Positions 32,456 through 44,242 of a DNA stretch of 64,000 nucleotides are shown here, in pieces. The translations under genes and the position numbers were made by a program. A model generated the notes under the pieces. The model was not told the origin of the DNA and ran no database searches. It was given only the letters and a program-made list of their open reading frames with translations. Source of the DNA: Cytophagaceae bacterium (lineage in GTDB: Bacteria > Bacteroidota > Bacteroidia > Cytophagales > Cyclobacteriaceae); assembly GCA_006969745.1 (NCBI GenBank), contig CP030886.1, positions 2,887,234-2,951,233 on the forward strand. Reading direction: 5' to 3'. Positions within the stretch are counted from its first letter, which is position 1. Each line of letters opens with the position of its first letter.

Positions 32456-32899
32456 ATGGCTAAAGAAATATCAGGCTATTTGAAATTACAGATTCGCGGA
32501 GGAGCGGCTAATCCCTCACCTCCGGTAGGACCGGCACTTGGCGCTAAAGGTCTGAATATCATGGACTTCTGTAAGCAATTTAACGCAAGAACTCAGGATA
32601 AGCCAGGACAGCTTCTTCCGGTTTTAGTGACAATTTATGCTGACAAGTCTTTTGATTTTGTAATTAAAACACCTCCGGCGGCTTCACTAATAATGGAAGC
32701 AGCCAAGTTGAAAAAAGGATCTTCCGAGCCAAACCGTGTGAAGGTTGGTTCTGTATCATGGGATCAGGTTAAGACAATAGCCGAGACCAAGATGCCGGAT
32801 TTGAACTCATTCACTATCGAGTCTGCTATGAAAGTAGTGGCCGGTACTGCACGAAGCATGGGTGTGAAAATTTCAGGTAAAGCCCCTTGGGCAAATTAA
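32456..32899 (+). CDS. rplK: 50S ribosomal protein L11
   Basis: The 147-residue protein builds the stalk base and GTPase centre with L10 and L7/L12. It has the N-terminal proline-rich motif [20 protein letters not shown] (about 20-39 in two parts) and the rRNA-binding C-terminal domain with [14 protein letters not shown] [12 protein letters not shown]. The length matches the 142-residue E. coli protein within a few residues. It is 9 bp before the rplA start. Confidence 0.98.
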   Translation: MAKEISGYLKLQIRGGAANPSPPVGPALGAKGLNIMDFCKQFNARTQDKPGQLLPVLVTIYADKSFDFVIKTPPAASLIMEAAKLKKGSSEPNRVKVGSVSWDQVKTIAETKMPDLNSFTIESAMKVVAGTARSMGVKISGKAPWAN

Positions 32900-32908
32900 T
32901 TTTTGGTA

Positions 32909-33607
32909 ATGGGAAAGCTTACAAAAAATCAAAAGAAAGCTCAGGAGCTATTAGAGATTGGCAAAGAGTATTCTTTGGAGGAAGCTTCAAAGCTTGTGAA
33001 GGAAATAACTTTCACCAAATTTGATTCTTCGGTTGATATCGATATCCGTTTAGGTGTTGATCCAAAGAAAGCCGACCAAATGGTTCGTGGAGTTGTGTCT
33101 CTACCGCATGGCGTTGGTAAAGATGTGAGAGTATTGGTGCTATGCACGCCTGATAAGGAGCAAGAAGCAAAAGACGCTGGTGCTGATCATGTTGGATTAG
33201 ATGATTACGTGAAGAAGATTGAGGGTGGATGGACAGACATTGATGTAATTATCACGATGCCTACAGTGATGGCGCAGGTTGGTAAACTCGGACGAGTACT
33301 TGGACCAAGAGGTTTGATGCCTAATCCAAAGTCTGGAACAGTGACAATGGATATTGGACAGGCAGTAAAAGAAGTAAAAGCTGGAAAGATCGACTTTAAA
33401 GTTGACAAGTTCGGAATCATCCACACAAGTGTGGGCAAGGTGTCATTTGACTCTGATAAGATCAAAGACAATGCACTGGAAATGATTCAGACCGTGTCAA
33501 AATTGAAGCCTGCCTCTGCTAAAGGGACATACTTCAAGTCGATTACACTCTCAAGTACTATGAGTAGTGGAATAGCAATTGATAAAAGTAGCATAACAAA
33601 CATTTAA
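32909..33607 (+). CDS. rplA: 50S ribosomal protein L1
   Basis: The 232-residue protein forms the L1 stalk that guides deacylated tRNA out of the E site, and in many bacteria it represses its own operon mRNA. I start at [10 protein letters not shown] (32909); an in-frame TTG at 32903 would add only two residues. Family motifs include [20 protein letters not shown] in two parts (about 51-70) and [18 protein letters not shown]. It is close to E. coli L1 (234). A possible L1-binding site in the mRNA was not identified. Confidence 0.97.
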   Translation: MGKLTKNQKKAQELLEIGKEYSLEEASKLVKEITFTKFDSSVDIDIRLGVDPKKADQMVRGVVSLPHGVGKDVRVLVLCTPDKEQEAKDAGADHVGLDDYVKKIEGGWTDIDVIITMPTVMAQVGKLGRVLGPRGLMPNPKSGTVTMDIGQAVKEVKAGKIDFKVDKFGIIHTSVGKVSFDSDKIKDNALEMIQTVSKLKPASAKGTYFKSITLSSTMSSGIAIDKSSITNI

Positions 33608-33612
33608 GAGTT

Positions 33613-34143
33613 ATGACACGAGAAGACAAAGCACAACTTATAAGTGACCTTACTGCGAAGTTTAAGGAAACAGATCATTTCTATATAGCTGATACTTCTG
33701 GTCTCACAGTTGCTGAGATCAACAAGTTCAGAGAAATGTGCTTCAACAAAGGAGTAGAGTATAAGCTGGTGAAAAACACGCTTATAAAGAAAGCACTTGA
33801 AAATGTAGATGGAGATTTTTCGTCACTAGACGAAGTGTTGAAAGGTACGTCGGGCATCATGTTCGTTAACGAAACTGCCAACGCTCCTGCGAAAATCATT
33901 AAAGACTTCAAAAAAGAAGATGCTAATGATAGACCGAAATTCAAGGCTGCTTCCATAGACTCGGATTTATTTATTGGCGAAGATCAACTTGGAGCGCTTG
34001 CTAGTTTGAAATCCAAGCAAGAGCTTATTGGAGAGATCGTCACATTATTGCAATCGCCTGCTAAGAATGTACTTACTCTACTTCAGAGTGGAGAGCACAA
34101 ACTTGCTGGTATTGTTAAAACACTTTCAGAACGAGAGAATTAA
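33613..34143 (+). CDS. rplJ: 50S ribosomal protein L10
   Basis: The 176-residue protein anchors L7/L12 dimers to the ribosome. The N-terminal rRNA-binding domain includes FYIADTSGLTVAEINKFR, and the C-terminal helix that binds L7/L12 contains SPAKNVLTLLQSGEHKLAG. It is about ten residues longer than E. coli L10. It lies 5 bp after rplA and 31 bp before rplL, without a separate promoter. Confidence 0.97.
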   Translation: MTREDKAQLISDLTAKFKETDHFYIADTSGLTVAEINKFREMCFNKGVEYKLVKNTLIKKALENVDGDFSSLDEVLKGTSGIMFVNETANAPAKIIKDFKKEDANDRPKFKAASIDSDLFIGEDQLGALASLKSKQELIGEIVTLLQSPAKNVLTLLQSGEHKLAGIVKTLSEREN

Positions 34144-34174
34144 AAATTTTTAAACAGAATTAATACTTAATAAA

Positions 34175-34555
34175 ATGGCGGATTTAAAAGAATTTGCAGA
34201 GCAATTAGTTAACCTTTCAGTTAAAGAGGTAAACGAACTAGCTACTATCCTTAAAGATGAGTACGGAATTGAGCCAGCTGCAGCAGCAGGACCAGTAATG
34301 GTTGCTGGAGGCGGTGGAGCTGAAGGTGGAGCTGAAGAAGAAAAGTCTTCTTTCGACGTGATCCTTAAATCTCCGGGTGGTGCTAAACTAGCTATCGTTA
34401 AGTTGGTAAAAGAACTTACTGGTCTTGGCCTTAAAGAAGCAAAAGAGCTTGTTGATGGTGCTCCTAAGCCAGTGAAAGAAGGAATCGCTAAAGACGAAGC
34501 GGAAGCATTGAAAAAGCAGCTTGAAGAAGCTGGTGCTGAAGTAGAATTAAAGTAA
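34175..34555 (+). CDS. rplL: 50S ribosomal protein L7/L12
   Basis: The 126-residue stalk protein recruits translation factors. The N-terminal dimerisation helices (1-35) are followed by an Ala/Gly/Glu-rich hinge ([20 protein letters not shown], about 37-56), and the C-terminal domain has KTVKEAKELV-like [20 protein letters not shown]. Ends with [10 protein letters not shown]. The length fits the 121-residue E. coli protein. It is followed by the structured 133-bp gap before rpoB. Confidence 0.98.
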   Translation: MADLKEFAEQLVNLSVKEVNELATILKDEYGIEPAAAAGPVMVAGGGGAEGGAEEEKSSFDVILKSPGGAKLAIVKLVKELTGLGLKEAKELVDGAPKPVKEGIAKDEAEALKKQLEEAGAEVELK

Positions 34556-34579
34556 TTAGTACATAATACCAAAGGTTTA

Positions 34580-34626
34580 GGCCTGGCTCCCTCCTGAAAT
34601 TTTCAGGATAAGGGATCAGGTCTTTT
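34580..34626 (+). terminator. Attenuator-like hairpin between rplL and rpoB
   Basis: GGCCTGGCTCCCT (34580-34592) pairs imperfectly with AGGGATCAGGTC (34611-34622), enclosing CCTGAAA-T-TTTCAGG (34593-34607). TTTTCC follows. The position equals the known rplL-rpoB partial terminator of enterobacteria, so it likely lowers polymerase subunit expression relative to L7/L12. That function is inference. Confidence 0.65.
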
Positions 34627-34688
34627 CCTGTTTGTATATAAAGCTAATTGTCCTTTTCATTTTTATTAAAACTAAAACTCCGTAAGCT

Positions 34689-37600
34689 TTGGCTAACAAC
34701 AATAACACGAGAATAAATTTCTCTTCAATCAAATCAGTTATTGATTATCCGGATTTTCTGGATGTACAATTGAAGTCTTTCGTTGACTTCTTCCAGCTAG
34801 ATACACCTGCCGAAAGGAAAGAAGGCGAAGGTCTTTACAAGGTGTTCATGGAAAACTTCCCAATCACAGATTCCAGGGAAAATTTCGTATTGGAATTTGT
34901 GGACTACACAGTGGATCCTCCGAAATACAGCATTCAAGAATGCATCGAAAGAGGATTGACTTACTCGGTACCACTAAAAGCTAAACTTCGTCTATTGTGT
35001 AACGACGAAGAAAATGAAGATTTTGAAACGATTGAGCAGGAAGTGTTCTTGGGTAACATCCCATACATGACCGAAAAAGGCTCATTCGTAATAAATGGTG
35101 CTGAGCGAGTGATTGTATCACAATTACACAGATCTCCTGGTGTATTCTTTGCACAAAGTAAGCACACCAACGGAACTTTACTTTACAGTGCCAGAATTAT
35201 TCCTTTCAAAGGATCTTGGATTGAGTTTGCAACAGACGTGAACAACGTAATGTATGCTTACATCGATCGTAAGAAAAAATTCCCGATTACAACATTGTTA
35301 AGATCCATTGGTTATGGATCTGATAAAGAAATTCTTGATCTATTCGGTCTTTCAGAGGAAATAGAAGCTACAGAAAAAGATCTTAAGAAAGTTATCGATA
35401 GAAGACTTGCAGCAAGGGTACTTAGAACATGGACAGAGGATTTCGTGGATGAAGATACTGGAGAAGTGGTTTCAATTGATAGAAACGAGGTTGTACTTGA
35501 GCGTGATAGCATTATCACAGAAGATGACATTCAGACAATCATTGATTCCGGATCCAAGTCTATTATCGTTCACAGAAAAGACGTGAATATTGCAGAATAT
35601 TCTATCGTTTATAATACACTGCAGAAAGACAACTCAAACTCTGAGAAAGAAGCTGTAGAGCAGATTTATCGTCAATTGAGAAATACGGAGGCTCCTGACG
35701 AACAAACTGCGCGTGATATTATCACCAGCTTATTCTTCTCAGATAAGAGATACGATCTTGGAGAAGTAGGACGATACAGAATCAACAAGAAATTAGGTAT
35801 CGATACAGATTGGGACCGAAGAGTATTAACCACAGAGGATATAATCCTTATTGTAAAATACTTGATTGGACTAATCAACAGTAAAGCTGTAGTCGATGAT
35901 ATCGATCACTTGAGTAACAGAAGAGTTCGAACAGTTGGTGAGCAGCTTTATTCTCAGTTCGGTGTTGGTTTGGCAAGAATGGCCAGAACCATCCGAGAAA
36001 GAATGAACGTTCGGGATAATGAAGATTTCAAGCCAGTTGACCTAATCAACGCTAGAACTTTATCTTCAGTAATCAACTCGTTCTTTGGTACCAATCAGTT
36101 ATCTCAGTTTATGGATCAAACCAATCCACTTGCTGAGGTCACTCATAAAAGAAGAATGTCTGCACTTGGGCCAGGCGGTCTTTCAAGAGAAAGAGCTGGA
36201 TTCGAGGTACGAGATGTTCACTACACCCACTACGGTAGACTTTGTACCATTGAAACTCCTGAGGGACCAAATATTGGTTTGATCTCCTCTCTATGTGTTC
36301 ACGCTAAAGTGAACCAAATGGGATTCATTGAAACTCCATATAGAGAAGTAGGGAAAGGTACAGTAGATATGTCGGGTAATGTGAAGTACTTGACCGCAGA
36401 AGAAGAAGATACCCACAACATTGCTCAAGCCAATGCGCCCTTATCAGATAAGGGTAAATTCTTAAATGATAAGATAAAGGCAAGATTCGAAGGTGACTTC
36501 CCGCTTTGCAGCGAAGACGAAGTGAGCTACATGGACGTTGCTCCAAATCAGATTGTATCTGTTGCAGCATCAATGATTCCATTCCTTGAGCATGATGATG
36601 CAAACAGGGCTTTGATGGGATCAAACATGCAGCGTCAAGCAGTACCTTTGATGAGACCGCAGGCACCAATTGTAGGTACTGGTCTTGAGGAAAGAGTAGC
36701 GCTTGATTCCAGAGCGTTGATCAGAGCAGAAAGAGATGGCGTAATTGAATACGTAGATGCGAATAAAATTACTGTAAAGTATGATTTAGATGCGGATGAG
36801 CAGATTATTACTTTCAATGATTCTGTAGTTACTTATGACCTGGTGAAATTTAGAAGAACTAACCAGGATACTTGTATCAATTTGAAGCCGATTGTACAGA
36901 AAGGTGATAAAGTATCTCAAGGTCAGGCACTTTGTGATGGTTTTGCAACTGAGAAGGGAGAGCTTGCACTTGGTATCAACATGCAGGTTGCGTTCATGCC
37001 TTGGCAGGGATACAACTTTGAGGATGCGATTGTAATCTCAGAAAGAGTAGTTCGTGAAGATATTTTCACGTCTATTCACATCGATGAGTTTGAACTTGAG
37101 GTAAGAGATACAAAACGAGGAGAAGAAGAATTAACAAGTGAAATTCCAAACGTTTCTGAAGAGGCTGTTAAAAACCTTGATGAGAACGGAATCATCAGAA
37201 CCGGTGCCGAAATCAAAGAAGGCGATATTCTAATTGGTAAGATCACTCCAAAAGGCGAGTCTGATCCTACACCTGAAGAAAAACTTCTTAGAGCAATCTT
37301 CGGAGATAAAGCCGGTGATGTAAAAGATGCTTCATTGAAAGCTTCACCTTCATTGAAAGGTGTGGTCATTGACACAAAGCTTTTTTCAAGACCGAAGAAA
37401 GATAAAGATGTAAGAGCTAGAGCCAAGAAAGAAGTTGAGCTACTTAAGAATAAGTATAGCCAACAACTTACCGAAGCACGTGCTACAATGATCGATAAAA
37501 TCACTCAACTTCTTGAAGGCAAAACTTGCCAGGGAATTAAGCACAAGTTTGGTGAAGAAGTAATGAGTAAAGGAGTCAAGTTCTCTAAAAAGAATATTGA

Positions 37601-38558
37601 GGCTAACCTATTCCCACCTAAGAATAAGTATAGAGATGAGAGTAATTACAATGTGCCGGAAGAGGCCAACTTGATCTCTGACTTAATCATTGAGAATTGG
37701 GTGACGGATGAGAAGACTAATGATTTGGTATTCAACTTGGTTAAGAACTATATCGGGCACAGAAACGATATCTCTGGACACTTCAAGAGAGAAAGATTTA
37801 CGCTTGAGGTTGGGGATGAACTTCCTGCTGGAATTGTTCAATTAGCTAAAGTTTATGTTGCCAAAAAACGTAAGCTTAAAGTAGGAGATAAAATGGCTGG
37901 TCGTCACGGAAACAAAGGGGTTGTAGCGAAGATTGTACGTGAGGAAGATATGCCATTTATGGAAGATGGAACTCCGGTAGATATAGTATTGAATCCGCTG
38001 GGTGTACCTTCAAGGATGAACATCGGTCAGATATATGAAACCGTACTTGGATGGGCTGGATTGAAGCTAGATAGAAAGTACGCCACACCAATTTTTGATG
38101 GTGCTTCTGAAGAAGAAGTTCAAAACGAATTGAAAGAGGCAGGTCTTCCAAGTTTCGGTAGAACATATCTATACGACGGACTTTCTGGTGAGCGCTTTGA
38201 TCAGCCGGTGACTGTTGGTGTAATTTATATGCTTAAACTTGGTCACTTGGTAGACGATAAAATGCACGCAAGAAGTATCGGACCATACTCACTTATTACT
38301 CAGCAACCGCTTGGTGGTAAAGCACAGTTTGGAGGTCAGCGTTTCGGAGAGATGGAAGTTTGGGCATTGGAGGCATTTGGTGCAGCCAACGTTCTTCAGG
38401 AAATCCTGACTATCAAATCCGATGATGTAATTGGCAGAGCAAAAGCTTATGAAGCGATCGTTAAAGGCGAGAACATGAATAAGCCGAACATTCCTGAATC
38501 ATTCAATGTATTAATACATGAATTAAGAGGACTGGCTCTTGAAATTACCTTGGACTAA
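34689..38558 (+). CDS. rpoB: RNA polymerase beta subunit
   Basis: The 1289-residue catalytic subunit starts at TTG (34689): [17 protein letters not shown] matches Bacteroidota beta subunits and the next Met is over 50 residues in. The rifampicin pocket (about 464-500) reads [18 protein letters not shown] and [12 protein letters not shown], the drug-sensitive wild-type form. Later motifs include [12 protein letters not shown] and [12 protein letters not shown] near the active site. The protein is within the usual size range. It follows the attenuator hairpin, and rpoC begins 55 bp after its stop. Confidence 0.99.
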   Translation: MANNNNTRINFSSIKSVIDYPDFLDVQLKSFVDFFQLDTPAERKEGEGLYKVFMENFPITDSRENFVLEFVDYTVDPPKYSIQECIERGLTYSVPLKAKLRLLCNDEENEDFETIEQEVFLGNIPYMTEKGSFVINGAERVIVSQLHRSPGVFFAQSKHTNGTLLYSARIIPFKGSWIEFATDVNNVMYAYIDRKKKFPITTLLRSIGYGSDKEILDLFGLSEEIEATEKDLKKVIDRRLAARVLRTWTEDFVDEDTGEVVSIDRNEVVLERDSIITEDDIQTIIDSGSKSIIVHRKDVNIAEYSIVYNTLQKDNSNSEKEAVEQIYRQLRNTEAPDEQTARDIITSLFFSDKRYDLGEVGRYRINKKLGIDTDWDRRVLTTEDIILIVKYLIGLINSKAVVDDIDHLSNRRVRTVGEQLYSQFGVGLARMARTIRERMNVRDNEDFKPVDLINARTLSSVINSFFGTNQLSQFMDQTNPLAEVTHKRRMSALGPGGLSRERAGFEVRDVHYTHYGRLCTIETPEGPNIGLISSLCVHAKVNQMGFIETPYREVGKGTVDMSGNVKYLTAEEEDTHNIAQANAPLSDKGKFLNDKIKARFEGDFPLCSEDEVSYMDVAPNQIVSVAASMIPFLEHDDANRALMGSNMQRQAVPLMRPQAPIVGTGLEERVALDSRALIRAERDGVIEYVDANKITVKYDLDADEQIITFNDSVVTYDLVKFRRTNQDTCINLKPIVQKGDKVSQGQALCDGFATEKGELALGINMQVAFMPWQGYNFEDAIVISERVVREDIFTSIHIDEFELEVRDTKRGEEELTSEIPNVSEEAVKNLDENGIIRTGAEIKEGDILIGKITPKGESDPTPEEKLLRAIFGDKAGDVKDASLKASPSLKGVVIDTKLFSRPKKDKDVRARAKKEVELLKNKYSQQLTEARATMIDKITQLLEGKTCQGIKHKFGEEVMSKGVKFSKKNIEANLFPPKNKYRDESNYNVPEEANLISDLIIENWVTDEKTNDLVFNLVKNYIGHRNDISGHFKRERFTLEVGDELPAGIVQLAKVYVAKKRKLKVGDKMAGRHGNKGVVAKIVREEDMPFMEDGTPVDIVLNPLGVPSRMNIGQIYETVLGWAGLKLDRKYATPIFDGASEEEVQNELKEAGLPSFGRTYLYDGLSGERFDQPVTVGVIYMLKLGHLVDDKMHARSIGPYSLITQQPLGGKAQFGGQRFGEMEVWALEAFGAANVLQEILTIKSDDVIGRAKAYEAIVKGENMNKPNIPESFNVLIHELRGLALEITLD

Positions 38559-38577
38559 TTAATTATTGACAATCATT

Positions 38578-38600
38578 CTCCCGGGAAGCCGGGAGGTTTT
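38578..38600 (+). terminator. Strong hairpin between rpoB and rpoC
   Basis: CTCCCGG (38578-38584) and CCGGGAG (38589-38595) form a 7-bp GC-rich stem with a GAAG loop, followed by GTTTTATTG. The T run is short, and rpoC must still be expressed, so partial termination or an RNA processing or stabilising site is more likely than full termination. It ends 14 bp before the rpoC ATG. Confidence 0.5.
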
Positions 38601-38613
38601 ATTGATATACAAC

Positions 38614-41600
38614 ATGGCGTTCAGAAAAAACAAAAAAATTCACAACGACTTCTCTAAAGTTACCATTAGTCTTGCATCTCCGGAATCAATTCTGGAAAGC
38701 TCGCATGGCGAAGTGACTCAGCCGGAAACCATCAATTACAGAACATATAAGCCTGAAATGGGTGGCCTTTTCTGTGAGCGAATATTCGGTCCGGTAAAAG
38801 ATTGGGAATGTCACTGTGGTAAATACAAAAGAATCCGATACAAAGGGATTATCTGTGATCGATGTGGTGTTGAAGTAACCGAGAAAAAGGTAAGAAGAGA
38901 GCGAATGGGACACATCGAATTGGTTGTGCCAGTAGCTCACATCTGGTACTTCAAGTCGTTGCCAAACAAAATTGGATACTTGCTAGGCGTACCAACTAAG
39001 AAGCTCGATCAAATTATCTATTACGAGCGATACATTGTAATTCAGCCAGGAGTTAAAGAAGAAGATGGTATTTCTAAACTAGACTTCCTTACGGAGGAAG
39101 AATACCTTGATATTCTTGATAAACTGCCAAGAGAGAATCAACTTCTTGAAGATGATGATCCGAATAAGTTCATCGCTAAGATGGGTGCAGAAGCATTAGA
39201 AATGCTTCTTGCCAGGACTCAACTCGATGAGCTTTCTTACGAGCTAAGACATCAGGCAGCAACAGATACTTCCCAACAGAGAAAGGCTGAAGCATTGAAA
39301 AGACTGAGAGTAGTAGAGGCCTTTAGAGATGCAAAAACTCGTATTGAGAATAAGCCTGAGTGGATGATTGTGAAAATGGTACCAGTAATTCCACCGGAAT
39401 TACGTCCATTAGTGCCATTGGATGGAGGTCGATTTGCGACATCTGATTTGAATGACCTTTATAGAAGAGTTATAATCAGAAACAATCGTCTAAAAAGACT
39501 TATAGATATTAAAGCGCCGGAAGTAATTCTTAGAAATGAGAAAAGAATGCTGCAGGAAGCTGTGGATTCACTTTTCGATAATTCAAGAAAAGTGAATGCG
39601 GTAAGATCTGATGGAAACAGAGCTCTTAAGTCTTTGAGTGATATGCTTAAAGGTAAGCAAGGTCGATTCCGTCAAAACCTATTGGGTAAAAGGGTCGACT
39701 ACTCTGGTAGATCTGTAATTGTAGTAGGTCCGGAATTGAAAATGCATGAGTGCGGATTGCCTAAAAATATGGCAGCTGAGCTTTTCAAGCCGTTCATTAT
39801 CCGTAAGTTGATTGAGCGTGGAATCGTTAAGACTGTTAAATCTGCGAAGAAAATTGTAGATAGAAAAGATCCTGTTGTTTGGGATATCCTTGAAAACGTG
39901 TTGAAAGGACACCCGGTACTATTGAACAGGGCACCTACACTTCACAGATTGGGTATTCAGGCATTCCAGCCGAAACTTATTGAAGGAAAAGCAATCCAAC
40001 TTCACCCACTTGCATGTACAGCATTCAACGCCGATTTCGATGGTGACCAAATGGCTGTTCACGTTCCACTTGGGCACGAAGCAATCCTGGAAGCTTCTCT
40101 GTTGATGCTCTCTTCTCACAATATTCTTAATCCTGCAAACGGTGCACCTATTGCCGTACCATCACAGGACATGGTATTGGGTCTTTATTACATTACTAAA
40201 GGCCGAAGAAGCACAGATAAGGAAAAAGTAGCAGGAGAAGGAAGAATATTCTACTCCCACGAAGAAGTTATCATTGCCATGAATGAGAAACAAGTTTCTC
40301 AGCACGCTTACATCAAGGTGAGAACCAAAGTAAGAAATGAGCAAGGAGAGCTTGAGACAAAGATCATTGAGACTGTAGCTGGTAGAGTATTGTTTAATGA
40401 GTCAGTACCTGAAGAGGTAGGATTCGTTGACGAGCTACTTACCAAGAAAAAGCTTCAGAAAATCATCTCTAATGTCTTCAAGATTGTAGGAATGGCAAGA
40501 ACTGCCCATTTCCTTGATGATATCAAAGCGCTAGGATTCCAGATGGCTTACAAAGGCGGTCTTTCCATGGGACTTGATAATATCAACATCCCAGCAGAGA
40601 AGGAGAAATTGGTAGAGCAAGCGAAAGAAGAGGTAGATGCTGTATGGCAAAACTATCTAATGGGTCTGATCACTGATAACGAACGTTACAACCAGGTGAT
40701 TGACATCTGGACAAGAACAAACACCATGCTCACCAACTCGCTGATGAAGCAGATGGAAGAGGATGATCAGGGATTCAATTCGATCTACATGATGATGCAC
40801 TCAGGTGCAAGGGGTTCGAGAGAGCAGATCCGTCAGCTTGGTGGAATGAGAGGTTTGATGGCTAAGCCGCAAAAGAACCTGCAAGGTTCTGTTGGTGAAA
40901 TCATCGAAAACCCGATTCTTTCAAACTTCAAAGAAGGTCTTGATGTAATTGAGTACTTCATTTCCACACACGGTGCTAGAAAAGGTCTTGCAGATACAGC
41001 ATTGAAAACTGCAGATGCTGGTTACTTAACTAGACGTCTTGTTGATGTTGCTCAGGATGTAGTAATAAACGAGGATGATTGTGGCACACTAAGAGGACTT
41101 TCTGTTTCAGCATTGAAAGACAATGAAGAAGTAGTAGAGGCACTTTCTGAGCGTGTGCTAGGTAGAGTATCTGTTCACGATATCTATGATCCAATCACAG
41201 AAGAATTGGTAATCGAAGCTGGTGCTGAATTTACCGAGGAGATTGCAGATTACATTGATCAGTCAAGTATCGAAGAAGTTGAAATCAGATCCGTATTGAC
41301 TTGCGAGACTCGTCAAGGAGTTTGTGCGAAGTGTTACGGAAGAAACCTTTCTTCAGGTAAGATGTCACACGTTGGAGAGTCTGTAGGAGTAATTGCAGCT
41401 CAGTCCATTGGAGAGCCGGGTACACAGCTTACATTGAGAACCTTCCACGTTGGAGGTACAGCTTCTAACATCGCTGTTGAAGCGAATATCAAAGCGAAGT
41501 TTGACGGTGTAATCGAGTTTGATGAGCTAAGAACGGTGAAGTCAACCGATGATGAAGGGAACAAGATAGAGGTTGTGATGGGACGATCAGGAGAGATCAA

Positions 41601-42924
41601 AATCTTGGATGCGAAGAAAGAAAAAGTATTGATTTCAAACCATGTTCCTTACGGAGCTATCCTTAAGGTGAAAGATGGTGGTAAAGTGGCCAAAGGCGAT
41701 GAGCTTTGCTACTGGGATCCATACAATGCGGTAATTATGTCTGAATTTGAAGGAACTGCTTCTTTCGATTCGATCATTGAAGGCGTTACTTTCAAAGAAG
41801 AATCTGATGAGCAGACCGGACACAGAGAAAAAGTAATTATCGATACAAAAGATAAAACTAAAAACCCTGCCATTGAAGTTGTTGGGAAAGATGGGGAGAC
41901 TCAAAAGGCTTACAACATTCCGGTAGGAGCCCACTTAGCTGTTGAAGAAGGAACGAAAATCAAGTCAGGTCAGGTACTTGCCAAGATCCCTAGAAAAACT
42001 GGTAAATCCAGAGATATTACAGGTGGTCTTCCAAGGGTAACTGAGCTTTTCGAGGCAAGAAATCCTTCAAACCCGGCTGTAGTAAGTGAGATCGATGGTG
42101 TTGTTGAGTACGGTGGAATTAAGCGAGGTAATAGAGAAATCTACATCGAGTCGAAAGATGGTGTGAAAAAGCGTTACATGGTGCCACTTTCTAAGCACAT
42201 CCTTGTTCAGGACAATGATTACGTAAGAGCTGGAGATGCATTATCGGATGGAGCAATTACTCCTGCTGATATATTGAAAATCAAAGGCCCTACTGCAGTT
42301 CAAGAATACTTAGTGAACGAAATTCAGGAAGTATACCGACTACAGGGTGTAAAAATCAATGATAAACACATCGAGGCGATCGTTCGCCAGATGATGCAGA
42401 AAGTAGTGATTGAGAATCCCGGAGATACAAGCTTCTTGACAAATCAATTAGCTGATCGATTTGCCTTCATGGAAGAAAATGACACTATCCTAGACAAGAA
42501 AGTAGTCGTTGATCCAGGAGATTCAGCAAACTATAAAGCAGGACAAATCATTGATGCAAGAAGTTTAAGGGACGAAGTTTCAAGCTTGAAACGACGAGAT
42601 CTTAAAGCAATGACAACTCGTGATGCTGAGCCAGCGACTGGTAAGCCAACACTTCAAGGTATCACGCAGGCTTCTCTTGGAACAGAAAGCTTTATTTCTG
42701 CAGCATCATTCCAGGAAACTACTAAAGTATTGAGCGAGGCCTCTATCAAAGGAAAAGCCGATACATTGATTGGTCTTAAGGAGAATGTGATCGTAGGACA
42801 CTTGATTCCTGCAGGAACCGGAATTAGAAGACACCAGAAATACATCGTAAACTCTCAGGAAGAGTATGACAAGCTAGTGTCTTCTAAGGAGGAATTCGAA
42901 GCGAAAGAAGTAGAAGAAGCTTAA
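38614..42924 (+). CDS. rpoC: RNA polymerase beta' subunit
   Basis: The 1436-residue catalytic subunit is started at MAFRKNKKI (38614); an extension to 38566 would read through the intergenic hairpin. The zinc site [20 protein letters not shown], in two Cys pairs, is near 68-87, and the active-site Mg motif [12 protein letters not shown] is at about 472-483. A second Cys cluster, [15 protein letters not shown], is near 905-920. The jaw and trigger-loop regions ([15 protein letters not shown]) are intact. It lies 4 bp before the DUF3467 gene. Confidence 0.99.
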   Translation: MAFRKNKKIHNDFSKVTISLASPESILESSHGEVTQPETINYRTYKPEMGGLFCERIFGPVKDWECHCGKYKRIRYKGIICDRCGVEVTEKKVRRERMGHIELVVPVAHIWYFKSLPNKIGYLLGVPTKKLDQIIYYERYIVIQPGVKEEDGISKLDFLTEEEYLDILDKLPRENQLLEDDDPNKFIAKMGAEALEMLLARTQLDELSYELRHQAATDTSQQRKAEALKRLRVVEAFRDAKTRIENKPEWMIVKMVPVIPPELRPLVPLDGGRFATSDLNDLYRRVIIRNNRLKRLIDIKAPEVILRNEKRMLQEAVDSLFDNSRKVNAVRSDGNRALKSLSDMLKGKQGRFRQNLLGKRVDYSGRSVIVVGPELKMHECGLPKNMAAELFKPFIIRKLIERGIVKTVKSAKKIVDRKDPVVWDILENVLKGHPVLLNRAPTLHRLGIQAFQPKLIEGKAIQLHPLACTAFNADFDGDQMAVHVPLGHEAILEASLLMLSSHNILNPANGAPIAVPSQDMVLGLYYITKGRRSTDKEKVAGEGRIFYSHEEVIIAMNEKQVSQHAYIKVRTKVRNEQGELETKIIETVAGRVLFNESVPEEVGFVDELLTKKKLQKIISNVFKIVGMARTAHFLDDIKALGFQMAYKGGLSMGLDNINIPAEKEKLVEQAKEEVDAVWQNYLMGLITDNERYNQVIDIWTRTNTMLTNSLMKQMEEDDQGFNSIYMMMHSGARGSREQIRQLGGMRGLMAKPQKNLQGSVGEIIENPILSNFKEGLDVIEYFISTHGARKGLADTALKTADAGYLTRRLVDVAQDVVINEDDCGTLRGLSVSALKDNEEVVEALSERVLGRVSVHDIYDPITEELVIEAGAEFTEEIADYIDQSSIEEVEIRSVLTCETRQGVCAKCYGRNLSSGKMSHVGESVGVIAAQSIGEPGTQLTLRTFHVGGTASNIAVEANIKAKFDGVIEFDELRTVKSTDDEGNKIEVVMGRSGEIKILDAKKEKVLISNHVPYGAILKVKDGGKVAKGDELCYWDPYNAVIMSEFEGTASFDSIIEGVTFKEESDEQTGHREKVIIDTKDKTKNPAIEVVGKDGETQKAYNIPVGAHLAVEEGTKIKSGQVLAKIPRKTGKSRDITGGLPRVTELFEARNPSNPAVVSEIDGVVEYGGIKRGNREIYIESKDGVKKRYMVPLSKHILVQDNDYVRAGDALSDGAITPADILKIKGPTAVQEYLVNEIQEVYRLQGVKINDKHIEAIVRQMMQKVVIENPGDTSFLTNQLADRFAFMEENDTILDKKVVVDPGDSANYKAGQIIDARSLRDEVSSLKRRDLKAMTTRDAEPATGKPTLQGITQASLGTESFISAASFQETTKVLSEASIKGKADTLIGLKENVIVGHLIPAGTGIRRHQKYIVNSQEEYDKLVSSKEEFEAKEVEEA

Positions 42925-42928
42925 TACA

Positions 42929-43261
42929 ATGAGCGACGATCCAAAAAAAGACGAAAAAAATCCAAATAATCAGATTAACATAGAGCTCTCGGAAGAAACT
43001 GCCGAGGGTGTCTATGCTAATCTGGCGATGATAGCTCACTCAAGCAGCGAATTTGTTATCGATTTTATTCGTCTGATGCCTGGAGTGCCAAAAGCAAAAG
43101 TGAAATCACGAATTGTGGTTACTCCTGAACATGCAAAACGGCTATTGCATGCACTTCAAGACAATATTAAAAAGTATGAAGCCTCATTTGGTGAAGTGAA
43201 ACAAGCCGACGAAATGCCGAAATTCCCTATGAATTTTGGAGGAACCATGGGCGAAGCTTGA
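42929..43261 (+). CDS. DUF3467 protein
   Basis: The 110-residue protein matches the DUF3467 pattern IELSEETAEGVYANLAMIAH followed by SSEFVIDFIRLMPGVPKAKV and TPEHAKRLLHALQDNIKKYE. It is acidic and basic in turn, with no membrane span or signal, and ends with Gly-Gly-Thr-Met-Gly. Members are conserved beside rpoC in Bacteroidota, which suggests a link to transcription or translation, but no function is established. It is 4 bp after rpoC, so it is co-transcribed. The rpsL promoter follows. Confidence 0.92.
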   Translation: MSDDPKKDEKNPNNQINIELSEETAEGVYANLAMIAHSSSEFVIDFIRLMPGVPKAKVKSRIVVTPEHAKRLLHALQDNIKKYEASFGEVKQADEMPKFPMNFGGTMGEA

Positions 43262-43312
43262 TATGGTTCTTAAGATTTCTATAAATAATCCCGTTAATTC
43301 ATCTTTTAACTT

Positions 43313-43360
43313 TTTGATATAATCTCAATATATCTATCTTTGCGTTCCCAAATTTTGGGA
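43313..43360 (+). promoter_or_regulatory. Promoter and 5' palindrome of the str operon
   Basis: TTTG (43313-43316), 18 bp and TATCTTTG (43335-43342) form the promoter. CGTTCC follows, and TCCCAAA-T-TTTGGGA (43346-43360) is a perfect 15-bp palindrome at the expected transcription start, able to fold into a hairpin in the RNA. rpsL begins 20 bp later. Confidence 0.8.
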
Positions 43361-43379
43361 CGATTAGAAATAATAGCGT

Positions 43380-43754
43380 ATGCCAACTATACAACAATTA
43401 GTAAGGAAGGGAAGAAAGAAGTTGACTTCTAAGTCAAAATCCCCAGCATTGGACTCCTGTCCACAAAGAAGAGGAGTATGTACACGTGTGTATACTACCA
43501 CTCCTAAGAAACCTAACTCGGCGATGAGGAAAGTAGCGAGGGTAAGACTGACAAATGGTAAGGAAGTAAATGCCTACATTCCGGGAGAAGGACACAACCT
43601 TCAGGAGCACTCAATTGTGCTTATCAGAGGAGGTAGAGTAAAAGATTTGCCGGGTGTTAGATATCACATCATTAGAGGTGCGTTGGATACCGCTGGTGTG
43701 AACGGACGTCTACAAAGAAGATCTAAATACGGCGCTAAGCGTCCTAAAAAATAA
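43380..43754 (+). CDS. rpsL: 30S ribosomal protein S12
   Basis: The 124-residue protein controls decoding accuracy at the A site. [18 protein letters not shown] (around 40-57) and [14 protein letters not shown] (around 84-97) hold Lys43 and Lys88-region residues in their streptomycin-sensitive form. The length equals that of E. coli. It is the first gene of rpsL-rpsG-fusA-rpsJ, read from the promoter at 43313, with 12 bp to rpsG. Confidence 0.99.
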   Translation: MPTIQQLVRKGRKKLTSKSKSPALDSCPQRRGVCTRVYTTTPKKPNSAMRKVARVRLTNGKEVNAYIPGEGHNLQEHSIVLIRGGRVKDLPGVRYHIIRGALDTAGVNGRLQRRSKYGAKRPKK

Positions 43755-43766
43755 TTTGCAGGAGAA

Positions 43767-44234
43767 ATGAGAAAAGCAAAACCAAAAAAGAGATACATCC
43801 TTCCTGATCCTATTTATCAGGATACACTTGTTACCAAATTTGTTAACAACCTAATGTTAAGTGGTAAGAAAAGCATCTCTTACAAAATCTTCTACAATGC
43901 TATTCAGCAAGTAGAAGAAAAGACAGGTGAAAATGGTCTTGAAACATGGAAAACAGCATTGAGTAACATCATGCCTTCTGTTGAAGTTAAAGCTCGAAGA
44001 GTTGGTGGAGCAAACTTCCAGGTACCTATTGAAGTTCGACCTGACAGAAAAATCGCTCTTGGAATTAAATGGATGATCAAATACGCCAGACTAAGAGGTG
44101 AAAAAACAATGCAGGACAGACTCGCGGCAGAAATCATCGCTGCATCAAAAGGCGAAGGTGCTTCTGTTAAAAAGAAAGACGATATGCACCGAATGGCCGA
44201 AGCTAATAAAGCATTCTCACACTTCAGATTCTAA
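43767..44234 (+). CDS. rpsG: 30S ribosomal protein S7
   Basis: The 155-residue protein organises the 3' major domain of 16S rRNA and touches the E site. Motifs include [20 protein letters not shown] in two parts (24-43) and [19 protein letters not shown] near 77-95. The C-terminal helix [16 protein letters not shown] is complete. The length is the common 155-156 form. It is 8 bp before fusA. Confidence 0.98.
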   Translation: MRKAKPKKRYILPDPIYQDTLVTKFVNNLMLSGKKSISYKIFYNAIQQVEEKTGENGLETWKTALSNIMPSVEVKARRVGGANFQVPIEVRPDRKIALGIKWMIKYARLRGEKTMQDRLAAEIIAASKGEGASVKKKDDMHRMAEANKAFSHFRF

Positions 44235-44242
44235 GAACCAAA

